NCBI RefSeq assembly: GCF_007997305.1
Contig: NZ_VORZ01000003.1
Span: forward strand, 124,001-188,000
Length of the DNA: 64,000 nt
DNA from: Psychrobacter frigidicola
GTDB taxonomy: Bacteria > Pseudomonadota > Gammaproteobacteria > Pseudomonadales > Moraxellaceae
Reading direction: 5' to 3'
Part shown: positions 43,606-53,139 of the stretch, piece after piece
Numbering within the stretch: position 1 is the stretch's first letter
Layout: each line of letters opens with the position of its first letter
Translations under genes and position numbers: made by a program
The notes under the pieces: model-generated
Databases searched by the model: none
What the model was told of the DNA's origin: nothing
What the model saw: the letters and a program-made list of their open reading frames with translations, nothing else

Positions 43606-44229
43606 ATGTCTAATGTCAATTGTGCTTCTGCTATTAATACAGTGCTTGATGAGGTTAAAGTTGAGTATACGAAGCTTACTGACCAGTTTATGGTTCAGTG
43701 TGCAGGTAGTAATGATTTGTCAGAAATTTTAAGCATTTATAATCAAAGTGTTGCTGGTAAGCAAGCGACTGCTAATTTAGAAGCAGTGACTATTGATGAG
43801 CGTGCCGCTTGGTTTGCTGAGCATCTAGATAGCTTAACGCGGCCCATTTATGTGGTCAAAGCGCTTAAAAATAAGGATTCTACTGCTGATAAAAACCATG
43901 CGACATCAGTAATCGTCGCATGGGGCAGTTTTAGCGATTTATATGCGCGTACGGCTTATCATATTAGTAGTGAAATTAGTATTTATCTGCATCATGACTA
44001 TCGTGGCCAAGGGCTGGGTAGCTTATTATCACGCTGGATGCTAACGCAAGCCCCAAGCCTAGGTATTCGTAATGTTGTCGCGCTAATTTTTGCGCACAAT
44101 AAGCCCAGTTTAGGTTTATTTACGAAGCTTGGTTTTGAGCAGTGGGGATATATGCCGCAAGTTTGTGACATGCAAGGTTTCACGGCAGATGTGATCATGT
44201 TGGGTAAAGCTGTTGCAGCTACCAGTTAA
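43606..44229 (+). CDS. GNAT N-acetyltransferase (Pat/YncA-like)
   Basis: This 207-residue acetyltransferase has an N-terminal Asp-Leu-Ser-Glu-Ile-Leu-x-Ile-Tyr-Asn-Gln-Ser and Ala-Trp-Phe-Ala-Glu-His, as in phosphinothricin-type acetyltransferases. The acetyl-CoA loop is Asp-Tyr-Arg-Gly-Gln-Gly-Leu-Gly, followed by Asn-Lys-Pro-Ser-Leu-Gly-Leu-Phe-x-Lys-Leu-Gly-Phe. About 35 extra residues precede the domain. The acceptor substrate cannot be read from sequence. The ATG at 43606 has GAGAG ahead and is preferred to 43594. Confidence 0.85.
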   Translation: MSNVNCASAINTVLDEVKVEYTKLTDQFMVQCAGSNDLSEILSIYNQSVAGKQATANLEAVTIDERAAWFAEHLDSLTRPIYVVKALKNKDSTADKNHATSVIVAWGSFSDLYARTAYHISSEISIYLHHDYRGQGLGSLLSRWMLTQAPSLGIRNVVALIFAHNKPSLGLFTKLGFEQWGYMPQVCDMQGFTADVIMLGKAVAATS

Positions 44230-44262
44230 AAAAGAGCGAAGCTGGTTTTTAGCCTTATCTGT

Positions 44263-44898
44263 TTACCCTAAAATCTTCCATTTACCCGCTATCTTTTGGA
44301 GCTCATACGTTAAAGGTGCCGGCTGGTCTTGGCCTTTGAGCATTAGCTCGCCAGTAACTGTAGCGCGAGTTTTATCACTATTGTATTTAGTATTGGTAAT
44401 AGTGACTGCCTCAACGGTTTGCTGGAAAGCAAATTGAGTATTTTTTAACTCTTCAGCGAAGTCTTCCATATCTACTTGGTAATAGGTCGCTGCTTTTTCG
44501 ATGTCGCCATAATATAAAGTATCCAAAGCCAACTTGACGGTATCTTCTGCGCTGCCCGCTTGCGTCGGGTTGGTGAGCAAACTTGGCTGCTTAGTCGCTG
44601 CTGCGATAGGGCTGATAGTCTTACTTACGGTCTCGCCATCGGTCGCTACTTTAGTATCATCCTCGTTGTTCTTAGCAATGACCAAATCAGTAGCAGTGTC
44701 TGACTCTAAATTTTGAGTCTCATCAACCTTGCTGCTGTCTTCAGTCGTAACTTTGGTTGCAGGAGTGTCGTCATTAGTACTGTTATTGGCTTCGTTATTA
44801 TCGCTATTACTGCAACCACTTAACAGTAAACCTGCGCTCAATACGCCAGTAGCGATTACCATCGGTAGTTTTTGCAAACTCAACTGTCTAGCTTTCAT
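44263..44898 (-). CDS. lipoprotein with DUF4878-like domain
   Basis: The product is 211 residues. The signal ends Leu-Ser-Gly-Cys, followed by a ~75-residue low-complexity Asn/Asp/Thr/Ser-rich linker and a C-terminal ~100-residue domain. That domain (Thr-Val-Lys-Leu-Ala-Leu-Asp-Thr-Leu-Tyr-Tyr-Gly-Asp, then beta strands ending Leu-Gln-Lys-Ile-Ala-Gly-Lys-Trp-Lys-Ile) looks like the NTF2-like DUF4878 group. GAGG lies six bases before the ATG at 44898; the ATG nine codons upstream lacks a site. Function unknown. Confidence 0.75.
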   Translation of the reverse strand: MKARQLSLQKLPMVIATGVLSAGLLLSGCSNSDNNEANNSTNDDTPATKVTTEDSSKVDETQNLESDTATDLVIAKNNEDDTKVATDGETVSKTISPIAAATKQPSLLTNPTQAGSAEDTVKLALDTLYYGDIEKAATYYQVDMEDFAEELKNTQFAFQQTVEAVTITNTKYNSDKTRATVTGELMLKGQDQPAPLTYELQKIAGKWKILG

Positions 44899-45024
44899 AG
44901 TAAACCTCAAAATTTTTATAGTCATCGATGTTCAATTATGGCTATTTTTAATGCCATTCATAGTCCGTCATTCATTCAGGCTTGTGTCTGTTTAGTAATG
45001 ATTAACTAATTTAATATAATACGC

Positions 45025-46575
45025 TTAACCATGCTTAAGCTGATGTGGACGGAAGCCACTGGCTAATAATACCGCACCATATACGGCTGCGCCAACGCCA
45101 CACATAATCAATAGTGCAATCAAGCGTTGCCACTGTGCCTCGTTGGTAGGAAAATAGGGCAGCATGACATAAAGGACAGCAACCATAGCACTGGTAGCAA
45201 TACCAAACTGGGCAAACAGCTTTTTCCAGTGGCTACCAAAGCGGAAAATATCGCGTTTGTGTAAAAAATAATACAATAAGCCGGCATTGACAAAGGAGGC
45301 GCCGGTAGTGGCAAGCGCCAAACCACCATGCAAGGGAATATCAAAAAAGTAAAAGATACCAATAAAGATTACGCTAAACACCATATTGGCAAAGACGGAG
45401 ATAATCCCGATTTTTACCGGGGTTCTGATATCTTGACGGGCAAAAAAAGCAGGGGCAAATACTTTAATCAGCATAAAACCTAAGATACCGCCTGCCATAC
45501 TGCGTAGCGCCAGCGAGCTCATTTGCGCGTCCCTTAAAGTAAACTCACCGCGTAAGAATAATGCTTGCATCAGTACGTCAGAGAGCATAAATAATGCGGC
45601 AGCGGCGGGCAGTCCGACCACCACAATCAGTCTGGTTGCCCAATCAATCGTTTTTCTAAAGGTGATATCGTCTTGTTGGGCTTGGCTTTTTGATAGGCTT
45701 GGTAAAATAACCGTACCAATGGCCACACCAATTAATCCTAGTGGCAGCTCACTCATCCGCTCAGCAGCATATAACCAAGAGACCGAGCCGCCAATCATGA
45801 GTGAGGCAAATATAGTATTCAGCAACAAGTTAATCTGCGTAACCGACACCCCAAAGATAGCCGGCAACATCAGTTTTAAAATACGTCTAACGCCTTCATG
45901 CTGAAAGTCGATTCTGGGTAGAACCAGTAGTTTTTGTTTGGACAACTGCGGTAGTTGAATTAATAATTGTAATAATCCAGCGATAGCGACTGCATAGCCG
46001 AGCGCCATAATAGGCGTCTCGAACATCGGTGCAAAAACTAGTGCTGCGCCAATCATACATAGGTTTAATAATACTGGCGCAAAGGCAGGCGCGGCGAATC
46101 GTCCGTAACTTTGCAGGATGCCACTGGCAAAGGCGGTCATGGAAATAAACAATAAATAAGGAAAAGTGAGTCGTAATAATTCTGCGGTAATGGCAAATTT
46201 ATCGGGCTGATTAGCAAAGCCCGGGGCAAATAAAGTCACCACCCACGGCGCCATGAGAATAACGACTACCGTTAGCATCGATAGAATGAGTAGTAATGCG
46301 CCTGAAGTACGACTGACTAAAATTTGTACTTCTTGCAAACTATATTTTTCTTTGTACTCTGATAAAACGGGTACAAACGCTTGACTAAATGCCCCCTCAG
46401 CAAACAATCTGCGCAAAAAGTTGGGGATTTTAAAGGCGACCAAAAAGGCATCCATCAATCCACCTGCGCCAAACACCCCTAACAATACGATGTCACGCAC
46501 CAGCCCCAAAATACGGGACAACATGGTCATGCTACTGACCACCATCGTTGAACGAAATAACCGACTTTTTGCCAT
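45025..46575 (-). CDS. murJ: MurJ (MviN), lipid II flippase
   Basis: A 516-residue inner-membrane protein with about 14 membrane helices. N-terminal Ser-Met-Thr-Met-Leu-Ser-Arg-Ile-Leu-Gly-Leu-Val-Arg-Asp and Asp-Ala-Phe-x-Val-Ala-Phe-Lys-Ile-Pro-Asn-Phe-Leu-Arg-Arg are the conserved MurJ block with the essential Arg. Glu-Gly-Ala-Phe-Ser-Gln-Ala-Phe-Val-Pro-Val also fits. It moves lipid II across the membrane for wall synthesis, the step before the enzymes encoded at 54-58 kb. Confidence 0.95.
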   Translation of the reverse strand: MAKSRLFRSTMVVSSMTMLSRILGLVRDIVLLGVFGAGGLMDAFLVAFKIPNFLRRLFAEGAFSQAFVPVLSEYKEKYSLQEVQILVSRTSGALLLILSMLTVVVILMAPWVVTLFAPGFANQPDKFAITAELLRLTFPYLLFISMTAFASGILQSYGRFAAPAFAPVLLNLCMIGAALVFAPMFETPIMALGYAVAIAGLLQLLIQLPQLSKQKLLVLPRIDFQHEGVRRILKLMLPAIFGVSVTQINLLLNTIFASLMIGGSVSWLYAAERMSELPLGLIGVAIGTVILPSLSKSQAQQDDITFRKTIDWATRLIVVVGLPAAAALFMLSDVLMQALFLRGEFTLRDAQMSSLALRSMAGGILGFMLIKVFAPAFFARQDIRTPVKIGIISVFANMVFSVIFIGIFYFFDIPLHGGLALATTGASFVNAGLLYYFLHKRDIFRFGSHWKKLFAQFGIATSAMVAVLYVMLPYFPTNEAQWQRLIALLIMCGVGAAVYGAVLLASGFRPHQLKHG

Positions 46576-46692
46576 GAGAACCTATTTTGCTAATTTGTCT
46601 ATTAATGTACTGGGTCAAAAAAACTGTCGGATTATAGCATTTTCACAGCACATATAAATGGATTGGATGTGGAAATGATGAGCGTACTGATT

Positions 46693-47211
46693 TTAAATAG
46701 TCTTATAAATTTCATTCAATAAAATAAAAAGTTCGGAGCGTTTGTCAATCATAGACTTTCTATAGTTAGCTGCGTCAATGCTATTGAAGGGTATATCTAT
46801 ATTCTTAACTCGGTTATAAAAATCTATAATCGATTCACCATAATCTCTCACTTTAAGTGATGCATTGCTATATCCAAAAAGAAGTAATAAGGATTCTGCT
46901 TTAGTGAGTTCCTTAAAACTATCAAAAAATTCGTTTTGAGCTATAGATAACTCGCTAGGCTTTTCCATAGAGGAGTCAATCGCTAATCTTCGTCTCCAGT
47001 CAGAAGAAAGTGACCAATATTTCAAAGCGGTTTGATTAAAGCTTTCAGCTTTCTCTGCGACTTCTTTTAGCATTCCAAACTCACGTTCTACTTTCACTTT
47101 TTGAAGCTCATTACGGTGTTGTGTTGAAGATAATAAAAAAGCAATAACGCCCGCTATCAACGCACCCAAACCTATCTTTACTGCTGAATCGACTACATCA
47201 ATCCAAGTCAT
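46693..47211 (-). CDS. orphan membrane-anchored protein, unknown
   Basis: The 172-residue protein has one N-terminal membrane helix (about residues 10-29). A long charged, helical cytoplasmic part follows (Glu-Leu-Gln-Lys-Val-Lys-Val-Glu-Arg-Glu-Phe and later Trp-Arg-Arg-Arg-Leu). No family was recognised. It stands between murJ and ampD on the same strand with a 29-bp gap after ampD. Its codons are more AT-rich than its neighbours, suggesting a recent insertion (impression by eye, not computed). Confidence 0.65.
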   Translation of the reverse strand: MTWIDVVDSAVKIGLGALIAGVIAFLLSSTQHRNELQKVKVEREFGMLKEVAEKAESFNQTALKYWSLSSDWRRRLAIDSSMEKPSELSIAQNEFFDSFKELTKAESLLLLFGYSNASLKVRDYGESIIDFYNRVKNIDIPFNSIDAANYRKSMIDKRSELFILLNEIYKTI

Positions 47212-47240
47212 GGCTTTCCTAATTTATACAAATTGAATGA

Positions 47241-47885
47241 TTAATCTTGTTTTCGAATTTTAGCAATATCTGCTCGCAATCTTGCCCATTCAAAATAATC
47301 TCCCGGATCAGTCTTGCGATTTGGTGCAATATCGCTATGACCGGTTAAATGCCGGCGAGTTTTAGGATAAGCCTGATAGATTGCAGTAATCACTTGCGCC
47401 AACGTTTCATACTGGCTAGCGGTAAAAGGGGTAAAATCTGAGCCTTCAAGCTCGATGCCAATGCTATAATCATTACATTCAGTGCGACCAAGGTAGCTGG
47501 ACCTGCCAGCATGCCATGCTCGCTCGTTGAAATTTACAAACTGAGTAATCGCGCCATCCCGTTCAATAAACAGGTGGGCGGACACTTCTGCGCCCTCAAT
47601 CGTTTGAAAATAGGGATGCGCCTGCCAATCTAACTGATTGGTAAATAAAGCTTTAACGTAATGCAGTCCATCCGCGCCGCACGCACCAAATTCATTGGGT
47701 GGTAGGCTGATATTATGAATGACGATAGCGTCAATATTTATCCATGCGGGACGCACATTGCTATTCGGCGAGCATAACCACGTGGCGGCCGATAAGCATC
47801 CATCGCTAATAATCATCGATGGAGCCGGACATGATAACGGTGATAATGAGTTTAACGCTGCAATAGACATAATATTCTCTGTCAT
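47241..47885 (-). CDS. ampD: AmpD, 1,6-anhydro-N-acetylmuramyl-L-alanine amidase
   Basis: A 214-residue cytoplasmic amidase_2 enzyme. Zinc residues are visible in Ile-Val-Ile-His-Asn-Ile-Ser-Leu-Pro-Pro, Trp-His-Ala-Gly and Gly-His-Ser-Asp-Ile-Ala-Pro-Asn-Arg-Lys-Thr-Asp-Pro-Gly. The AmpD-specific Val-Ser-Ala-His-Leu-Phe-Ile and Asn-Asp-Tyr-Ser-Ile-Gly-Ile-Glu-Leu-Glu-Gly are present. It cleaves anhydro-muropeptides during wall recycling. An alternative ATG at 47870 has GAGA ahead and could be the true start. Confidence 0.93.
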   Translation of the reverse strand: MTENIMSIAALNSLSPLSCPAPSMIISDGCLSAATWLCSPNSNVRPAWINIDAIVIHNISLPPNEFGACGADGLHYVKALFTNQLDWQAHPYFQTIEGAEVSAHLFIERDGAITQFVNFNERAWHAGRSSYLGRTECNDYSIGIELEGSDFTPFTASQYETLAQVITAIYQAYPKTRRHLTGHSDIAPNRKTDPGDYFEWARLRADIAKIRKQD

Positions 47886-48098
47886 AATAGTGAGTATAAG
47901 TTTGGACAGAATACTGGTGATGATGAAATTTTATAACAAAACATAGTATTAAACATGAGTTATAAATCTTTATGAGTGAGCAGACAGTCAGTATTTAAGT
48001 ATAAGCCCCACGTTAATAGCGATGAGCCATATCCAGCGCTGCCATAACATTAATGCCGCCCAATAGGGTATGTGTCAAAAAATAAGAGAACTTACCTT

Positions 48099-50354
48099 AT
48101 GTCTAAAAACCTCAAGCCGATAGCCGTAAATGGCACGTTCCATATCATAAGCCCACGCGCTCGTTTACCGCTTGCTATCGCAGGATTGCTATTAAGCGCG
48201 CAGGCTCAAGCATTTTTACCGACGCCATTATCACTTATGACCACTGGCGAGTTAGCGGATACGGCCACTCCAGCGTTGACTAATAATCTGACTGTTAAGC
48301 GTAGCATATCTAGTGTTAATACTGACAATACTGAGAGCAATCAGAACACCCGAGACACCCAAACTGTCGTAAACGCACAAAATATCAAAAATACTCGAAA
48401 TGTCCAAAACGCTCAAGGCAATGCAAACACTGCAAACACTCAAAGCGCTCAAGCAACTAACGCTGAACAGTTATTAAGCACGTGGCGTGAACACGTTAAA
48501 ACAGATAACTTGTCTCAGCATACGACATGGCGACGCTTATTGTATTTTATTGATGATGAAAAAAGCATTTTTAGCAAAGGTAAAACCAAAAGTCTGGTTG
48601 CTGACTCATCATTTTTTTTAAGTGCGACGGGTCAGCAAGACTCAGGTGCCGAGCTGGATGCGATGCTAGTGGCACTGTCTGAACAATTAACGCGCGCTGG
48701 TAATGGTAATAAAGCTATTAGTAATAAAGGCAGTGCTCAAGCAAATAATAATTCTGCATTATGCCGTTTTCCTGCCCGAGTACAGTGGCTCACGGACACG
48801 TTGAATATTGACGATGCGCGCTTACAACTGGCCTGTCCAGAGCTTGATGACTGGATGGCAACGCTAGCACCCGAGCAGCTGTCAGTGATGTTTGCTCAAG
48901 AGTATTTGGACAATCCAATATCTGCCTTTGGCCATACTTTATTACGGATTGATTCGCAAGCCAGTGCCGCAGATTTTAACCAGATTCATCATGCCTATGC
49001 GCTGAATGATACCGTCGATGGCGATACTGCCGATAGTTTTGTTGTTTTTGCGATTAAAGCCATGAGCGGTGGCTATAATAATAGTATTGAGATTGACCCT
49101 TATCCAAAAAAGCTAGCAGATTATCTAAAAGACGATGAGCGTGATACCTGGACCTATCAGTTAGATTTGACCCCAACCGAGGTTCGCCAAATTATGGCGC
49201 ACGTCTGGGAGACTAAAGATCTAGAGATACCCTATTACTTTGCAACCGATAACTGTGCCTCTGAGATTTTACGTCTTATCGATGTGGTGCGTCCTGAAAA
49301 GCATCTGCTAAGTCAACTGCCTTATGTAGTAATTCCATCCGATGTGGTAAATTTACTTGATAAAGAAAAAATGCTGGTAAGTACACGCTATACGCCATCT
49401 GATAGCACCGTACGCCAAGCACAGCTGAACACAGCCCGTCAGGCTGCTAAATTAGGGTATCAAGGTTTAGATAAAGAGACTGAAAACAAGATTAAATCAG
49501 CCGCTAGCAATCCCGCATCGAGTATGTCAGAGGATAAGCAAGTATTACAAGCGCCGATGATTGCCGTTTCTAATAATAATCCACTCGACCGTCATCCGCT
49601 GCAGCGTGGACAAATGGGCATCGGTCATCGCGGCGACAACAGCTATATCGATGTTGGTCTACGTGCTGGTTTTCATGACATCCTTGATCGTCCGGCAGGC
49701 TTTAAGCAGTTTTTTAATTTAGAAGGTGTTGATGCGACGCTACGTTTTTATGATACTGATGATGACAAAGACAATAAGCAGCCATCAAGCGTAGTATTGC
49801 AGAACTTTACGCTAATTCGTGGGCGCTCCTTTAATCCAGTGAATACCGCACAAAAAGGTCAAACTTGGGGCGCAAATATTGAGGCCACCCGTATCAATGA
49901 CGGCTCTCAGCAAGAAGGCACAGACCATCTAGTGGGCAGTACTACCCTTGAATACGGCAAGTCATGGGCATTTGGCACGCCGCGCACTGGGCCATCGGGC
50001 TTAGTGACCGGTGAGATGCCGCCGCAGCTATGCTATACCTTAGCAACAGGCACTGTACAAGCAGGGCGCGGGATTAATAAAGGTTATCGGGTTGGCGCTG
50101 GTGTGAATGCCGGTTGTCTGTACCAGATTAACAATCAGTTACGCGCGCAAGCTGAATTGCAACTGCCATATTGGTATCATGGCAGCAGCGATGAGCCTGA
50201 TGTTCGTGGGCACTATTGGCAACCAATCACTACCTTGGGTCTGCAATACGATATCGATAAAAAACAGGCGTTACGACTCAATGCCAGTTATGACTGGCAA
50301 GATCGCGTTGATGCCAATGAGGATATAAAACTGGCTTATATGCGCTACTTTTAA
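48099..50354 (+). CDS. DUF4105 (Lnb-like) envelope protein
   Basis: The product is 751 residues. A signal peptide (about 20-45) is followed by an Asn/Thr/Gln-rich disordered tract of ~60 residues with repeated Asn-Thr and Asn-Ala-Gln words. Next is a DUF4105 domain with Asn-Pro-Ile-Ser-Ala-Phe-Gly-His-Thr-Leu-Leu-Arg-Ile and Ala-Thr-Asp-Asn-Cys-Ala-Ser-Glu-Ile-Leu-Arg. The last ~250 residues alternate polar and hydrophobic residues and end in Phe, like an outer-membrane barrel. The His and Cys blocks suggest an NlpC-like hydrolase. The ATG chosen has AAGAGAA ahead; a GTG nine codons upstream is also open. Confidence 0.8.
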   Translation: MSKNLKPIAVNGTFHIISPRARLPLAIAGLLLSAQAQAFLPTPLSLMTTGELADTATPALTNNLTVKRSISSVNTDNTESNQNTRDTQTVVNAQNIKNTRNVQNAQGNANTANTQSAQATNAEQLLSTWREHVKTDNLSQHTTWRRLLYFIDDEKSIFSKGKTKSLVADSSFFLSATGQQDSGAELDAMLVALSEQLTRAGNGNKAISNKGSAQANNNSALCRFPARVQWLTDTLNIDDARLQLACPELDDWMATLAPEQLSVMFAQEYLDNPISAFGHTLLRIDSQASAADFNQIHHAYALNDTVDGDTADSFVVFAIKAMSGGYNNSIEIDPYPKKLADYLKDDERDTWTYQLDLTPTEVRQIMAHVWETKDLEIPYYFATDNCASEILRLIDVVRPEKHLLSQLPYVVIPSDVVNLLDKEKMLVSTRYTPSDSTVRQAQLNTARQAAKLGYQGLDKETENKIKSAASNPASSMSEDKQVLQAPMIAVSNNNPLDRHPLQRGQMGIGHRGDNSYIDVGLRAGFHDILDRPAGFKQFFNLEGVDATLRFYDTDDDKDNKQPSSVVLQNFTLIRGRSFNPVNTAQKGQTWGANIEATRINDGSQQEGTDHLVGSTTLEYGKSWAFGTPRTGPSGLVTGEMPPQLCYTLATGTVQAGRGINKGYRVGAGVNAGCLYQINNQLRAQAELQLPYWYHGSSDEPDVRGHYWQPITTLGLQYDIDKKQALRLNASYDWQDRVDANEDIKLAYMRYF

Positions 50355-50406
50355 GCAGAGTTCTTAAGCAGCAATTTATTAAGGTAATTATAAATAAGGG
50401 TGTTTT

Positions 50407-51240
50407 ATGATGAACCAACAATTTTTTATTATCGGTCAAGGTGATATCGGCTTGCCAGTGACCAATATGCTGGCTCAAGATGATTTATCTGTTACTGGGC
50501 TGGCGCGTAGTGAGCGTGCCCATTATGACTTAGATGACAAAGCCAAGTTTATGCAAGCCGATGCGCTTAAACTCAGTGCTGATCAATTGCAGGATTTTAC
50601 TCGCATTGCGATTATTGTGACGCCTGATGAGTATTCAACCAGCGGTTATAACGACAGCTATTTAGGTATTTGTCAGCATATCGCTGAGCTGGCAGCTAAG
50701 CTGACGAACCTCGAGCGGATAATCTTTATCTCATCGACGGGTATTTATGGCCAAGATAATGGTGAATGGATTGATACGGATACTGCGCCTGTGACACCTA
50801 AGCGTGATGCCTCCAAAGTAATATTACAAGCAGAGCAAGCGCTACAACAAGGCTTTGGTGATAAGGCTATCATCATTCGCCCCAGTGGTATTTATGGCCG
50901 TGAGCGTTTGATGCGCCTGCGCAAAGCACAAGAGTCACATAAAGCGCCTATTGCTGCCAAAGAGTGGACCAACCGTATTATGGACACTGACTTGGTAACG
51001 ATTATTACCAAAGTGTTGACCACAGATATGCCCAAGCCTATTTATATTGCGACTGATTATTTGCCGGTAACCTCGTTAGAGCTGACCACTTGGCTCAGCA
51101 GACAAGTAGGGGAGACGCTGCCAGAAGTTGATACTAATAAAACCTCTGTTGCGGGCAAGCGCTTGCATAGTAATATCCCATTGGCTTGGCTCAATTATCC
51201 TGATTGGCAAGCAGGTTATCAGGATATTTTGCAGCATTAA
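50407..51240 (+). CDS. YeeZ-like NAD(P)-dependent epimerase/dehydratase-family protein
   Basis: A 277-residue Rossmann protein with Ile-Ile-Gly-Gln-Gly-Asp-Ile-Gly at the N-terminus (a YeeZ-type variant of GxxGxxG) and Ile-Phe-Ile-Ser-Ser-Thr-Gly-Ile-Tyr-Gly. The later block Ile-Ile-Arg-Pro-Ser-Gly-Ile-Tyr-Gly-Arg-Glu-Arg is usual for extended SDRs of this group. The catalytic Tyr-x-x-x-Lys is not clear, as in other YeeZ relatives. Substrate unknown. A second ATG follows directly. Confidence 0.8.
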   Translation: MMNQQFFIIGQGDIGLPVTNMLAQDDLSVTGLARSERAHYDLDDKAKFMQADALKLSADQLQDFTRIAIIVTPDEYSTSGYNDSYLGICQHIAELAAKLTNLERIIFISSTGIYGQDNGEWIDTDTAPVTPKRDASKVILQAEQALQQGFGDKAIIIRPSGIYGRERLMRLRKAQESHKAPIAAKEWTNRIMDTDLVTIITKVLTTDMPKPIYIATDYLPVTSLELTTWLSRQVGETLPEVDTNKTSVAGKRLHSNIPLAWLNYPDWQAGYQDILQH

Positions 51241-51343
51241 GACTTATAATATCAAGAGGTATACCATCAAGCTTAGCACTAATATTATGTCAGTTAAGCA
51301 TAAGTGTTATTAATAATAAGCTTCTTACCGTTTTGGAAACCGC

Positions 51344-52351
51344 ATGACTCAGCCATCTACTTTTGATGATAGTTCACCTAATATGCAGTCAAAATTAGGG
51401 CAGGGTAAGAGTGCAGAAGACAGTGCTGAGCGGGCATCTAAGCTGGGTGATAGTGCTCAACCTGCAATTATCCACCCTAACTTCGACCCTATGCAGACGC
51501 CACTTGATCCCGCACGACCGCTGACTGATATTCCAGAACCAGCACGGCGTATGAATGGGCAGTTACGGCGTTTATATGGCAAATCCACTCGCTTCTATCA
51601 GTCTAAAGAGCAGTCGCTATCGAAGTGGCAGTTGATGGCCTCTGAACCTTTTTCAGAATATTTAGCACTCCTAACTGCGGCCAAGCTTATAGCATTGCCT
51701 GACAGCTTTTATCGCTATTCTCATAGCCCAAGCTCGCAGCCGTTATTGTCCTCGCTTGAGAGTATGAGGTTATTAGATTTGTTGGATATTCAACGGATTA
51801 TGACTCAGTATCCACAACTAACCCGCTATGGGTTTAGTGCTACTGCTAGGGTAGCCAAAAGTTCAGATAGCACCTCAAATGGTGATGATAAAGAATCTAT
51901 CACCCTACGCGCCATCACCAAAAGCTATAACCCAGATGAATTGCTAAACAGTCTGTACGCCGATGATTGGCAAGTGGTATTACAACCAGAGCAGTTCGAA
52001 ACGGGCACAGGAAGTTTAGTAACCGATATTATGGCCTGTAGTGTGGCGGTGCATGTGCTCAAACAAAATGCGACTCGCAAAAGTATCAACCAAAGCTATA
52101 GCGCCGACCAAATCTGTCACTATGTCCGCAGCTATTTACTCAGCCAAGTTTGTCGCTTGCCTGCGCATCGTTATCAGTATCGACAGATTCACTTATTTAC
52201 TGGACATATTATTGTCGCTGCTGCCTATCTAGGGTGGGATATGCAAGTGAGTGCCGATGGCTCTTGCTATTTTAATATCTCATCGCGCTGCGGTCTGCTG
52301 ACACGTTATGCCAATATGCAAGATTATCTTATCAATGGTTGGTCAAGCTGA
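51344..52351 (+). CDS. unknown cytoplasmic protein
   Basis: The 335-residue protein has no signal peptide or membrane helix. The first ~75 residues are Pro/Ser-rich and disordered. Then comes Arg-Leu-Tyr-Gly-Lys-Ser-Thr-Arg-Phe-Tyr-Gln-Ser-Lys-Glu, a helical middle, and a C-terminal part with three Cys and Tyr-Leu-Gly-Trp-Asp-Met-Gln-Val-Ser. No family was recognised. It sits between the epimerase and pyrE on the same strand (48-bp gap to pyrE). Confidence 0.75.
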   Translation: MTQPSTFDDSSPNMQSKLGQGKSAEDSAERASKLGDSAQPAIIHPNFDPMQTPLDPARPLTDIPEPARRMNGQLRRLYGKSTRFYQSKEQSLSKWQLMASEPFSEYLALLTAAKLIALPDSFYRYSHSPSSQPLLSSLESMRLLDLLDIQRIMTQYPQLTRYGFSATARVAKSSDSTSNGDDKESITLRAITKSYNPDELLNSLYADDWQVVLQPEQFETGTGSLVTDIMACSVAVHVLKQNATRKSINQSYSADQICHYVRSYLLSQVCRLPAHRYQYRQIHLFTGHIIVAAAYLGWDMQVSADGSCYFNISSRCGLLTRYANMQDYLINGWSS

Positions 52352-52399
52352 ACAGTATTGCGTACAATGATGCAAAAAATTTACCCATAGGAATGCCTC

Positions 52400-53086
52400 A
52401 TGAACACCCCATCATTTACCCCTCATGATTTTATTCAATTAGCCTTAGATAATAAAGTCCTTAAGTTTGGTGAGTTTGTGCTTAAATCTGGACGTATCAG
52501 TCCCTATTTTTTTAATGCGGGCTTGTTAGCAACAGGTGAGATGCTGTCGTTATTGGCACATGGTTATGCGGATGCATTAGCTGAGCAAATGCAGAATGAT
52601 GCTAATAGTGACAACAATAAAGAGCTGGTCATTTTTGGCGCCGCTTATAAAGGTATTCCGTTTGTTGCTGCCACTGCACAGGCATTATGGCTACATCATG
52701 GTATCAATGCGGAGTGGGGCTATAACCGTAAAGAAGTAAAGACCCACGGCGAAGGCGGTAATTTGGTCGGTGCTGATGTCAGCGGCAAGGCGGTTTGGAT
52801 ACTCGACGATGTCATTACCGCAGGCACAGCCATGCGCGAAGTCATTGAAATTTTAGAAGCTGCAGGTGCTAGCGTCGCCGGTATTATTGTCGCCCTTGAT
52901 CGTAAAGAAAAAGGACAAGCAGAACAATCAGCCATTCAAGAGCTGGTCGCTAACTTACAAGTACCAGTACACGCACTTGTCAATATGGATGACTTAATCG
53001 TTTATTTAGCTGATGATCATAGCGAACACAAAGACGCTACCCAACTTGCAAAAATGCAGCATTACCGCACTCAGTACGGCGTATAA
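52400..53086 (+). CDS. pyrE: orotate phosphoribosyltransferase
   Basis: A 228-residue type I phosphoribosyltransferase: Leu-Lys-Phe-Gly-Glu-Phe-Val-Leu-Lys-Ser-Gly-Arg-Ile-Ser-Pro-Tyr-Phe-Phe-Asn, Gly-Ala-Ala-Tyr-Lys-Gly-Ile-Pro, Asn-Arg-Lys-Glu-x-Lys-x-His-Gly-Glu-Gly-Gly and the PRPP loop Val-Trp-Ile-Leu-Asp-Asp-Val-Ile-Thr-Ala-Gly-Thr-Ala. It makes OMP from orotate in pyrimidine synthesis. Confidence 0.96.
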   Translation: MNTPSFTPHDFIQLALDNKVLKFGEFVLKSGRISPYFFNAGLLATGEMLSLLAHGYADALAEQMQNDANSDNNKELVIFGAAYKGIPFVAATAQALWLHHGINAEWGYNRKEVKTHGEGGNLVGADVSGKAVWILDDVITAGTAMREVIEILEAAGASVAGIIVALDRKEKGQAEQSAIQELVANLQVPVHALVNMDDLIVYLADDHSEHKDATQLAKMQHYRTQYGV

Positions 53087-53139
53087 TTTGCCATATTCTT
53101 TAGCCCTACTATCAATAACAACAAGTAAGTGAGCCTATC

